A DNA stretch of 7,242 nt from Comamonadaceae bacterium (GTDB lineage: Bacteria; Pseudomonadota; Gammaproteobacteria; Burkholderiales; Burkholderiaceae_C): contig CANGCZ010000078.1 of assembly GCA_947452325.1 (NCBI GenBank), positions 1-7,242 of the forward strand, in the 5' to 3' direction. The notes beneath the pieces are model-generated. The model saw nothing but the letters and a program-made list of their open reading frames with translations. It ran no database searches and had not been told where the DNA came from. The translations under genes were made by a program, and so were the position numbers. Numbering within the stretch: the stretch's first letter is position 1; each line of letters starts with the position of its first letter. Positions 1 to 6,352 of the stretch are shown here, in pieces.

Positions 1-744
1 CTCAACAACAAAATTGCCATCGTCACCGGTTCGGGCGGCGGCTTCGGCGAAGGCATTGCCAAAGCGTATGTGCACGAAGGCGCGCGCGTGATCGTGGCTG
101 ACATCAACGGCGAAGCCGCCACGCGCGTGGCCACGGCCTTGGGCGCGCACGCCAGCGCATTCACTTGCGACGTGACCCGCGCCGACCAGGTGCAGGCGCT
201 GGTCGCGCATTGCGTGAAAACTTTCGGCATCCCCGACATCGTCGTCAACAACGCCGGTACCACGCACAAAAACAGCCCCATGCTCGACGTCAACGAAGCC
301 ATGTTCGACAAGGTGTTCGCCGTCAACGTGAAATCCATTTTTCACATGACGCACGCTGTGCTGCCTTTGATGCGCCAAAACAAACACGGCGTGATTCTCA
401 ACATCGGTTCGACCGCCGGCATCCGTCCGCGCCCGGGCCTGAGTTGGTACAACGCGTCCAAAGGTGCGGTCAATGTGCTGTCCAAATCCATGGCAGTCGA
501 ACTCGGCCCGGAGAACATCCGTGTCAACGCCGTGTGTCCTGTGATGGGCGTCACCGGTTTGTTTGAGGACTTCATGGGCTTGCCCGATACACCGGCGAAC
601 CGCGCCAAATTCGTGTCCACCATTCCCATGGGTCGTTTTTCCCAGCCCAGCGACATCGCAGCCGCCTGCGTTTTTCTGGCCAGCGACGCCGCCGAATTCT
701 TCACCGGGCTGGAAATGCCGGTTGACGGCGGCCGCACCATTTGA
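1..744 (+). CDS. SDR family NAD(P)-dependent oxidoreductase (5' partial)
   Basis: The frame is open from the first base, so the true start lies upstream; 247 residues are present and, for a family of about 250, only a handful are missing. It is a classical short-chain dehydrogenase with a Rossmann fold. The cofactor loop TGSGGGFG (residues 9-16) matches TGxxxGxG. Asp34 closes the second beta strand (VIVAD), which favours NAD(H) over NADP(H). NNAG lies at 83-86. The catalytic tetrad reads Asn109, Ser137, Tyr150 and Lys154 (YNASK). The C-terminal DGG element is intact. The stop is 20 bases before the binding-protein start, so it belongs to the same operon. A 3-hydroxyacyl-type or other alcohol oxidation downstream of the hydratase is inferred from context. 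SDR sequence alone does not give the substrate, and 3-oxoacyl-ACP reductase (FabG) annotation would be generic. Confidence 0.93.
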   Translation, partial: LNNKIAIVTGSGGGFGEGIAKAYVHEGARVIVADINGEAATRVATALGAHASAFTCDVTRADQVQALVAHCVKTFGIPDIVVNNAGTTHKNSPMLDVNEAMFDKVFAVNVKSIFHMTHAVLPLMRQNKHGVILNIGSTAGIRPRPGLSWYNASKGAVNVLSKSMAVELGPENIRVNAVCPVMGVTGLFEDFMGLPDTPANRAKFVSTIPMGRFSQPSDIAAACVFLASDAAEFFTGLEMPVDGGRTI

Positions 745-753
745 TTTTGATTC

Positions 754-758
754 AGGAG
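754..758 (+). promoter_or_regulatory. Ribosome binding site of the solute-binding protein gene
   Basis: AGGAG lies 6 bases upstream of the ATG at 765. It selects that ATG over the in-frame TTG at 741, which overlaps the SDR stop, has no such site and would add 8 residues ahead of the signal peptide. Confidence 0.8.
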
Positions 759-764
759 ACTGTC

Positions 765-2066
765 ATGCACACTTTCAAACAACTTGCGGCTGCGGCCGTT
801 CTGGCTGCGCTGTCAGTCGGCGCATCAGCACAAAACAAACCGGCTGAGCTGAAAATCGGTATCTCTACGTTTTTATCCGGCCCGGCTTCGGTGTTCGGTG
901 TCCCGGCCAAAGCCGCTGCTGAAATCCTCATTGATGACATCAACGCCAACGGCGGCATAGGCGGCGTCAAACTGACAGCCAGTTTCATCGACGAGGGCAC
1001 AGGCCCGGACAAAATGTTGTCCGAATACCGCCGCCTGGTGCAAGAGCAAGGTGTCAAAACCATGTTATCCGCTATCTCCAGCGGCAACTGCAATGTTGTC
1101 GCACCGGTGGCCGAAGACTTGAAAGTGCTGAACGTGGCCTGGGACTGCGGCACCGAAAAACTGCTGGAAGAAAAACGCTACCAGTACGTGGTGCGCACGC
1201 AAGGCAATGCCACCACAGAAATGGTCGCTACCGTGTTGTACCTGATGAAAACCAAGCCCAATTTCGAAACCATTGCCGTGGTCAACCAGGACTACGCATG
1301 GGGCCGTGATTCATGGGAAATTTTCATCAACACATTGCGCGTGTTCAAACCGAATGTGAAAGTGGTCGCCGAGATGTTCCCCAAAATGGGCGCCTCTGAC
1401 TTCTCTACCGAACTCAGCCGTTTGCAAGCCATCAAGCCCGACGTGGTGCTCAACACCTCCTGGGGCGGCGACCTGGACACCTTTGTGCGTCAGGCCTCGC
1501 AGCGCGGCGTGTTCAATCAAAACACTTTGTTTGTGCTGCCTCTGCTGGAAAGCTCGCTCGAACGCCTGGGCGATGCAGTGCCCCCCGGCATCATTGCCGG
1601 TGCGCGCGGTGACCACTACTTTTTGCACCCCGACACACGCAACGAACCCAAGCACATGGCTTTCGTCGCCAAGTTCAAAGCCAAGACCAATGCCTACCCG
1701 ATTTACTCGACCTACCACATGGCCCAGGCCATGTTCGGCCTGAAGACCGGTTATGAAAACGCCATCAAAGCCAACGGCGGCAAATGGCCGAGCACCGAGC
1801 AAGTGGCCGACGCCATGCGCAAAATGAGCTTCAAAGGCTACGGCCACACAGTGCACATGCGCGCCGACGGCCAAGGCCTGGAAGACCAGTTGCTGGGCAT
1901 CACCAAGCGCGTGCCGCAGTTTCCGTTTGCCGTGCTCGACAAAATGATGATCGTGCCAGCCGAACTGGTGACCACGCCTGTGGATCAAAAATCCCCGGCC
2001 TGGGTGAAAACCATCAACCCGGCCGTGCTGCAAAACAGCGCACTCAAAATGATCGACTTCAAGTGA
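765..2066 (+). CDS. HAAT-type ABC transporter periplasmic substrate-binding protein
   Basis: This 433-residue protein starts at the ATG 6 bases after AGGAG. Residues 1-22 form a Sec signal peptide: Lys5, a hydrophobic Ala/Leu core, then cleavage after GASA before Gln23. The mature protein resembles type I periplasmic binding proteins of the branched-chain amino acid (Leu/Ile/Val, Peripla_BP_6) family. It opens with a beta strand KIGIS (30-34) and FLSGP, has the helix stretch with DDINANGGIGG, and a probable ligand-contact turn AISSGNC at 103-109. Its only two cysteines, Cys109 and Cys128, lie close together and could form a periplasmic disulfide. Members of this family bind amino acids, amides, aromatic acids and short organic acids, so the ligand is not predictable. 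No permease or ATPase gene is in the window; they may lie upstream or be shared. The stop overlaps the GTG start of the hydratase gene (GTGA). Confidence 0.92.
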   Translation: MHTFKQLAAAAVLAALSVGASAQNKPAELKIGISTFLSGPASVFGVPAKAAAEILIDDINANGGIGGVKLTASFIDEGTGPDKMLSEYRRLVQEQGVKTMLSAISSGNCNVVAPVAEDLKVLNVAWDCGTEKLLEEKRYQYVVRTQGNATTEMVATVLYLMKTKPNFETIAVVNQDYAWGRDSWEIFINTLRVFKPNVKVVAEMFPKMGASDFSTELSRLQAIKPDVVLNTSWGGDLDTFVRQASQRGVFNQNTLFVLPLLESSLERLGDAVPPGIIAGARGDHYFLHPDTRNEPKHMAFVAKFKAKTNAYPIYSTYHMAQAMFGLKTGYENAIKANGGKWPSTEQVADAMRKMSFKGYGHTVHMRADGQGLEDQLLGITKRVPQFPFAVLDKMMIVPAELVTTPVDQKSPAWVKTINPAVLQNSALKMIDFK

Positions 2067-2932
2067 GTCTGCTGGACGCGGCCACGCTGGCGCATTTGCA
2101 AAGCTGGCAAGGCAAAACCGAGACAAGGCAAGACAGTCTGGGCTTGGGTCCGGTGCGAGCCATGTCGGCCACGTTGGACCGCGACGACGCCGAACCGCAT
2201 GACGGTGACGCGTTGCCGCCCTTGTGGCACTGGCTGTATTTTTTACCCGTTGCCAAACAAAGTGAAATCGGCCCTGACGGCCACCCCAAACGTGGCGGTT
2301 TTTTACCGCCTGTGCCTTTGCCGCGCCGCATGTGGGCAGGCGGTCGTTTGCACTGGCACCAGCCCATGCGCTTAGGTGAAGACGTTCAACGCGTCTCCAG
2401 CATTGAGAAAGTGCAACACAAAACCGGCCGCAGTGGCGAGTTGTTGTTTGTGCAAGTGCTACACCGTTACAGCAACCCAAACGGTTTGTGTTTAGAAGAA
2501 ACGCATGACATTGTTTTCCGGCCTGCCGCAGACGCCAACGCCGTTCCCGCGCCCGGCGTCAAACCGGCTCACTCTGCGGTGTGGCAGCGCGACATCGTGC
2601 CGGATGATGTGTTGTTGTTCCGTTATTCGGCGCTGACATTCAACAGCCACCGTATCCATTACGACCGGCGTTATGTGACTCAAGTTGAAGGCTATTCGGG
2701 CTTGATCGTGCACGGCCCGTTGATGGCCACGCTGCTGGTGGACCTGCTGCGCAGACACAGCCTACGCGCTTTGCAATCCTTTGAATTCAAGGCCGTTAAG
2801 CCGGTGTTTGAATGCGCCGACCAACGCGTGCTCAGCGTGTGCGCGCAACCCGAAGGCGAGCAGGTACACGCTTGGGTACAAGACCACCAGGGCGATGTCT
2901 GCATGCAAGCCACTGCCCGCTGGGCATCCTGA
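2063..2932 (+). CDS. HTD2/MaoC-like hotdog acyl-CoA hydratase (mesaconyl/itaconyl-CoA hydratase-like)
   Basis: A 289-residue protein, the usual size for this double-hotdog family. I chose the GTG at 2063, overlapping the previous stop by 4 bases; the frame stays open upstream, but only this start gives the expected N-terminus (LLDAATLAHLQSW, GKTET, ATLDRD). The N-terminal half holds the family block GGFLPPVPLPRRMWAGG (78-94) followed by RLHW. The C-terminal half holds the hydratase-2-like segment ALTFNSHRIHYD (190-201) and GLIVHGP (213-219). Aligning IHYD with the MaoC LHxD motif puts His199 at the catalytic His and Asn194 where classical hydratases have Asp; this is my hand alignment. Known relatives include mesaconyl-C4-CoA hydratase, itaconyl-CoA hydratase of P. 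aeruginosa and eukaryotic HTD2. The likely reaction is hydration or dehydration of an enoyl/3-hydroxyacyl-CoA in the cytoplasm. No Shine-Dalgarno is obvious, so translation is probably coupled to the upstream gene. Confidence 0.85.
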   Translation: MSLLDAATLAHLQSWQGKTETRQDSLGLGPVRAMSATLDRDDAEPHDGDALPPLWHWLYFLPVAKQSEIGPDGHPKRGGFLPPVPLPRRMWAGGRLHWHQPMRLGEDVQRVSSIEKVQHKTGRSGELLFVQVLHRYSNPNGLCLEETHDIVFRPAADANAVPAPGVKPAHSAVWQRDIVPDDVLLFRYSALTFNSHRIHYDRRYVTQVEGYSGLIVHGPLMATLLVDLLRRHSLRALQSFEFKAVKPVFECADQRVLSVCAQPEGEQVHAWVQDHQGDVCMQATARWAS

Positions 2933-2937
2933 GGAAA
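2931..2937 (+). promoter_or_regulatory. Ribosome binding site of the acyl-CoA dehydrogenase gene
   Basis: GAGGAAA begins inside the hydratase stop codon. Its GAGG core ends 7 bases before the ATG at 2942, supporting that start and indicating independent ribosome entry within the operon. Confidence 0.75.
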
Positions 2938-2941
2938 CCCC

Positions 2942-4111
2942 ATGAGCCAAGCATTGCCCGCCATTGACGAGCACCAAGACATACGCGATGCGGTGCGCCA
3001 GTTGTGCGCAGGTTTTGACAGCAACTACTGGCAAAGCGTAGACGAACAGCGCGGCTACCCCCAAGACTTTGTGCAGGCCTTAACCCAAGCCGGTTGGCTG
3101 GCAGCATTGATACCGCAGCAATTCGGCGGTTCAGGCTTGAACCTGACACAAGCCTCGGTCATCATGGAAGAGATCAATCTTTCAGGCGGCAATGCCGGTG
3201 CCTGCCATGGCCAGATGTACAACATGGGTACGGTATTGCGCCATGGCTCCGATCTGCAAAAACAAACTTACCTGCCGCGCATTGCCAGTGGTGAATGGCG
3301 TTTGCAGTCCATGGCCGTGACCGAACCCGGCACCGGCAGTGACACCACACGTCTGAAAACCACCGCCGTCAAACGCGGCGATCGCTACGTGGTGAATGGT
3401 CAAAAGGTCTGGATATCGCGCGTGCAACATTCGGATTTCATGATTTTGCTGGCGCGCACCACGCCGCTGGCCGAAGTCACGCGCAAAAGCCAAGGGCTAT
3501 CGGTGTTCATTGTGGATGTGAAAAAAGCGCTTGAAAAAGGCATGGTCTTAAAGCCGATTCGCAACATGCCCAACCACGAAACCAACGAAGTGTTTTTCGA
3601 TGAACTGGAAATCCCAGAAGAGAATTTGATAGGCACAGCGGGCGAAGGTTTTTCTTACATACTAGATGGCTTGAACGCCGAGCGCGCCCTCATCGCTGCT
3701 GAGTGCATAGGCGACGCTTATTGGTTCATCCGCAAAGCACGCGACTACGCCAACACGCGCGAGGTGTTTGGCAGACCCATAGGCAAAAACCAAGGCATAC
3801 AGTTCCCCATGGCCGACAGTTACATGGAAACCGAAGCCGCCAACCTGATGCGCTATGAAGCTTGCCGCCTGTTTGACGCACACCAGCCCTGCGGCTCACA
3901 AGCCAATATGGCGAAATACCTGGCGGCCAAAGCCTCGTGGGAAGCCGCCAATATGTGCTTGCAAACCCATGGAGGTTTTGGCTTTGCCAGCGAATACGAT
4001 GTTGAGCGAAAATTTCGTGAAACTCGGCTCTACCAGGTGGCGCCGGTGTCGACCAACCTCATTTACGCCTACATGGCTGAACACGTGCTGGGTTTGCCCA
4101 AGTCCTACTGA
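2942..4111 (+). CDS. Acyl-CoA dehydrogenase family flavoprotein
   Basis: 389 residues, full length for the family. Acyl-CoA dehydrogenases use FAD to make a trans-2-enoyl-CoA and pass electrons to ETF. Order of elements: N-terminal helical domain; signature 1-like MAVTEPGTGSDTT at 124-136; middle beta domain with NGQKVWIS; C-terminal helices with REVFGRPIGKNQGIQF; signature 2 at 341-360 (QTHGGFGF ... E351, R356, E360), an exact fit to the PROSITE-style pattern as I recall it. The catalytic Glu normally found in IYEGT is absent: residues 363-372 read LYQVAPVSTN with no acid. Glu247, in GLNAER, sits where isovaleryl-CoA and long-chain dehydrogenases carry their alternative base, so activity is likely retained; this is inference. 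It lies between the hydratase and the CoA-transferase, whose ATG overlaps its TGA by one base. The substrate is probably a short branched or dicarboxylic acyl-CoA. Confidence 0.93.
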   Translation: MSQALPAIDEHQDIRDAVRQLCAGFDSNYWQSVDEQRGYPQDFVQALTQAGWLAALIPQQFGGSGLNLTQASVIMEEINLSGGNAGACHGQMYNMGTVLRHGSDLQKQTYLPRIASGEWRLQSMAVTEPGTGSDTTRLKTTAVKRGDRYVVNGQKVWISRVQHSDFMILLARTTPLAEVTRKSQGLSVFIVDVKKALEKGMVLKPIRNMPNHETNEVFFDELEIPEENLIGTAGEGFSYILDGLNAERALIAAECIGDAYWFIRKARDYANTREVFGRPIGKNQGIQFPMADSYMETEAANLMRYEACRLFDAHQPCGSQANMAKYLAAKASWEAANMCLQTHGGFGFASEYDVERKFRETRLYQVAPVSTNLIYAYMAEHVLGLPKSY

Positions 4112-5286
4112 TGTCTAAAACCACTTCTCAACCGCTAGACCACATCACCGTGGTGTCTTTAGAACACGCCATTGCCGCGCCGTTTTGCACACGCCAGTTG
4201 GCAGATTTAGGCGCACGTGTCATCAAAGTCGAACGTCCCGGCGACGGCGACTTTGCACGCGGCTATGACAAACGCGCGCGCGGCTTGTCTTCACATTTTG
4301 TGTGGGTGAATCGATCCAAAGAAAGCCTGGCACTGGATTTGAAAAACGCCGAGCATTTGGCCGCCCTCAAACAGTTGTTGCACAAAGCCGATGTGCTGGT
4401 GCAAAACTTGGCGCCCGGTGCAACTGCACGTATGGGCTTGGATGCGGCCAGCCTGCGCGCGATTCACCCGCGTTTGATCGTGTGCGACATCTCAGGCTAT
4501 GGGCTGGACGGCCCTTACCGCGACAAAAAAGCCTACGACTTATTGATTCAAAGTGAAGCCGGTTATTTGTCCATCACCGGCACACCGGAACAACCCAGCA
4601 AAAGCGGTAACTCCATCGCAGACATTGCAGCCGGCATGTATGCCTACACCAGCATATTGGCTGCATTGATTCACCGCGACAAAACAGGTGAAGGCGCGCA
4701 CATCGATGTGTCTATGCTGGAGTCCTTGACAGAGTGGATGAGCTTTCCTATGTACTACGCCACCGACAACGCGCCGCCGCCGACGCGTAACGGTGCGTCG
4801 CACGCCACCATCTATCCCTACGGCCCGTTCTTGGCGGGCGACGGCAACAGCGTCATGCTGGGTTTGCAAAACGAGCGTGAATGGGTACAGTTTTGCGAGG
4901 TAGTGATGCAAGACAAAGCGCTGGCCACCGACCCGCGCTTCAACAGCAACAGCCTGCGCCACGAAAACAAACAAACCCTGGAACCCATCATCCTCAAAGA
5001 GTTTGCTGCTTTGAGTGCAGCGCAAGTGATAGAGCGTTTAGACCAAGCGCAAATTGCCAATGCGCGCATGAACACCATGGCCGATCTGTGGGCGCATCCG
5101 CAACTCAAAGCGCGCCAACGCTGGGTAGACATAGACACGCCGCAAGGCAAACTGCCTGCATTGCTTCCCCCCGGTCAAAGCGATGCATTCAACTACACCA
5201 TGGGCGCAATTCCATCGGTGGGCGAACACACCTCATCCATACTGGCTGAGCTGGGTATCAGCCTGTCAAAGCGGGACACGCCATGA
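4111..5286 (+). CDS. Family III (CaiB/BaiF) CoA-transferase
   Basis: 391 residues, the normal length for a CaiB/BaiF (formyl-CoA transferase type) subunit. These enzymes move CoA from a donor such as succinyl-CoA to a free acid through acyl-aspartyl and aspartyl-CoA intermediates, with interlocked ring-like homodimers. Visible motifs are ADLGARVIKVE at 31-41 followed by RPGDGD (42-47), DISGYGLDGPY in the Rossmann-like domain, and the nucleophile context SIADIAAGMYAY with Asp171, matching Asp169 of formyl-CoA transferase. GEGAHIDVSMLES follows, and the C-terminal return segment ends with VGEHTSSILAELG. The start ATG overlaps the dehydrogenase stop (TGATG) and its own stop overlaps the next start (ATGA), so it is translationally coupled on both sides. 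In context it is the likely acid-activating step of the pathway. Itaconate and mesaconate CoA-transferases are family members, but so are oxalate, carnitine and aromatic-acid enzymes, so the substrate is unassigned. Confidence 0.93.
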   Translation: MSKTTSQPLDHITVVSLEHAIAAPFCTRQLADLGARVIKVERPGDGDFARGYDKRARGLSSHFVWVNRSKESLALDLKNAEHLAALKQLLHKADVLVQNLAPGATARMGLDAASLRAIHPRLIVCDISGYGLDGPYRDKKAYDLLIQSEAGYLSITGTPEQPSKSGNSIADIAAGMYAYTSILAALIHRDKTGEGAHIDVSMLESLTEWMSFPMYYATDNAPPPTRNGASHATIYPYGPFLAGDGNSVMLGLQNEREWVQFCEVVMQDKALATDPRFNSNSLRHENKQTLEPIILKEFAALSAAQVIERLDQAQIANARMNTMADLWAHPQLKARQRWVDIDTPQGKLPALLPPGQSDAFNYTMGAIPSVGEHTSSILAELGISLSKRDTP

Positions 5287-5696
5287 ACGCCAAAGAGATC
5301 GTCGAAGAATTTTTACGCATCATCATGATCCCAGACCCGGTGGGCGCTCGCGCTTTTGTGTCTCCGCAATTGCGCATACGCTTTACCGGTGCGCGCGAAA
5401 TGCGCGACCCGACCGAGTGCAGTGCATTCAACGCCAGTCGCTACAAATGGGTAAAGAAAAAATTCGAGCAAACCGATGTGGTCGCTGGTGGCAGCGAAGC
5501 CGAAGCTATTGTTTACAACATCGGTACGCTGTATGGCGAGTGGTTGGACGGTACACCGTTTGAAGGCAACCGTTATGTCGATCGCTACGTGGTGAAACAC
5601 GGCTTGATCGTGCAAATGGACGTGTGGAACGACAGCGCCGAACGCATGCTGTTGCGGGCCGGTTTGTGCGAACCGTGGCAGATACTTTCAGAATAA
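5283..5696 (+). CDS. NTF2-like (SnoaL-type) small protein, role unknown
   Basis: A 137-residue protein starting at the ATG that overlaps the CoA-transferase stop (ATGA); no strong Shine-Dalgarno is visible, so coupling is likely. Size and layout suit the nuclear transport factor 2 / SnoaL alpha+beta cone fold. An N-terminal helix (KEIVEEFLRII, 4-14) is followed by a middle region with an aromatic/basic stretch (YKWVKKKFE, 54-62). The end has paired strands with GTLYGEWLDGTPFEG (81-95) and RYVDRYVVKHGLIVQMDVW (97-115). Tyr98, Asp100, Arg101 and Asp113 lie in the strand pair that lines the pocket in this fold and are candidates for a polar active site; this is inference. Family members include isomerases, cyclases, dehydratases and non-catalytic binding proteins. 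As the last gene of the catabolic operon it may isomerise or process a pathway intermediate. The assignment rests on fold-like sequence pattern only. Confidence 0.68.
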   Translation: MNAKEIVEEFLRIIMIPDPVGARAFVSPQLRIRFTGAREMRDPTECSAFNASRYKWVKKKFEQTDVVAGGSEAEAIVYNIGTLYGEWLDGTPFEGNRYVDRYVVKHGLIVQMDVWNDSAERMLLRAGLCEPWQILSE

Positions 5697-5708
5697 ACGC
5701 TGCAACTT

Positions 5709-5729
5709 GGTGATCAAGGACCGATCACT
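5709..5729. terminator. Small hairpin in the convergent junction, possible weak terminator
   Basis: GTGATC (5710-5715) and GATCAC (5723-5728) form a perfect 6-base stem around a 7-base loop, extended by one G-T pair. It lies between the stops of the operon and of the SOUL gene and overlaps the latter's stop codon. Neither strand has a T-tract after the stem, so intrinsic termination is doubtful. Confidence 0.25.
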
Positions 5730-6352
5730 TCCACCCACAATTCATTTCTGCGCCACATAGGCAAAGTCCAAGGCGGGTCATAACGTGAGAGTTGAGGACT
5801 GCCTGCCGTTTGCCAGTTTTTAGATTTGACCCAGGCCAGGAGTTCCCTGGTTTTGTCCTCTACCTTGGACTCGGTGTTCAAACCTGAATAACGCAAAACA
5901 GCAAATTTTTGCGCCGGTACTTCGCGCAATTGCACCGCTTGGTTATTCGGCTTGGGTAAAGTGGCCATGGTGTAGTCAGAGGGCATGACGAACTGTATGC
6001 GCCAATCCTTTGCCTCGCGCAAAGTTGCCTCTGGGGCACGAGGTTGCACGGTCACAGGCGCGGTCATGGCAATTTTCGAGGATGCGTTTTGACCGGGTGC
6101 TTTGTTGTTGCCGAAAATAAAATCTGCAATCGCTCTGAAGCCTTGGCTGGACGCCGAGTCCATGTCGCCACTCACCACCGTCTCAGCCACGATCAGCGCA
6201 GCATACTGGCGCAATTCAAACGCGTCTTCCTTGAGCAATACGCTGTACTTGGGTTCTTCTGTGGCGGCCAAAGCAACTCCTGACGACAAGATAAGCATTG
6301 AACAAACAAAGCCACTGAACACGTGCTTCAAGCCATTGATGATAAGTTGCAT
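5714..6352 (-). CDS. SOUL-family haem-binding-like protein, exported
   Basis: 212 residues read on the reverse strand from the ATG at 6352. The frame is open 29 codons further upstream, but GGAGA (6361-6365) stands 8 bases before this ATG and only this start places a signal peptide at the N-terminus. Residues 1-29 hold Lys9, a hydrophobic core (VFSGFVCSMLILSSGVA) and an ALA cleavage site, so the mature protein of about 183 residues is likely periplasmic. SOUL/HEBP hallmarks follow in order: YSVLLKEDAFELRQY (36-50), FRAIADFIFGNN (72-83), KIAMTAPV (93-100), then FVMPSDY, VREVP-like LREVPAQKFAVLRYSG, and a C-terminal RYDPPWTLPMWRRNE block. The family is named for haem-binding vertebrate proteins; bacterial members are common and their role is mostly unestablished, so haem binding here is not shown. 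It converges on the operon and diverges from the MFS gene. Confidence 0.9.
   Translation of the reverse strand: MQLIINGLKHVFSGFVCSMLILSSGVALAATEEPKYSVLLKEDAFELRQYAALIVAETVVSGDMDSASSQGFRAIADFIFGNNKAPGQNASSKIAMTAPVTVQPRAPEATLREAKDWRIQFVMPSDYTMATLPKPNNQAVQLREVPAQKFAVLRYSGLNTESKVEDKTRELLAWVKSKNWQTAGSPQLSRYDPPWTLPMWRRNELWVEVIGP

Noticed and set aside
70..744. Start of the SDR gene at the GTG at position 70
   Set aside because: It would remove the first beta strand and the TGxxxGxG cofactor loop, which are coded in frame from the window edge; the gene is simply cut by the window.
1784..2062. Upstream in-frame extension of the hydratase gene inside the binding-protein gene
   Set aside because: It would overlap the binding-protein coding region by about 280 bases and adds an Arg/His-rich stretch unlike the family; the GTG at 2063 gives the expected N-terminus.
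1311..2480. Long reverse-strand open frame (389 codons) opposite the binding-protein and hydratase genes
   Set aside because: It lies wholly antisense to two well-supported genes, is rich in His/Arg/Gly/Ala from the complementary codon bias, and shows no recognisable domain.
4540..5025. Reverse-strand open frame (161 codons) opposite the CoA-transferase gene
   Set aside because: Antisense to a gene with intact catalytic motifs; its composition looks like a complement shadow and no family motif is visible.
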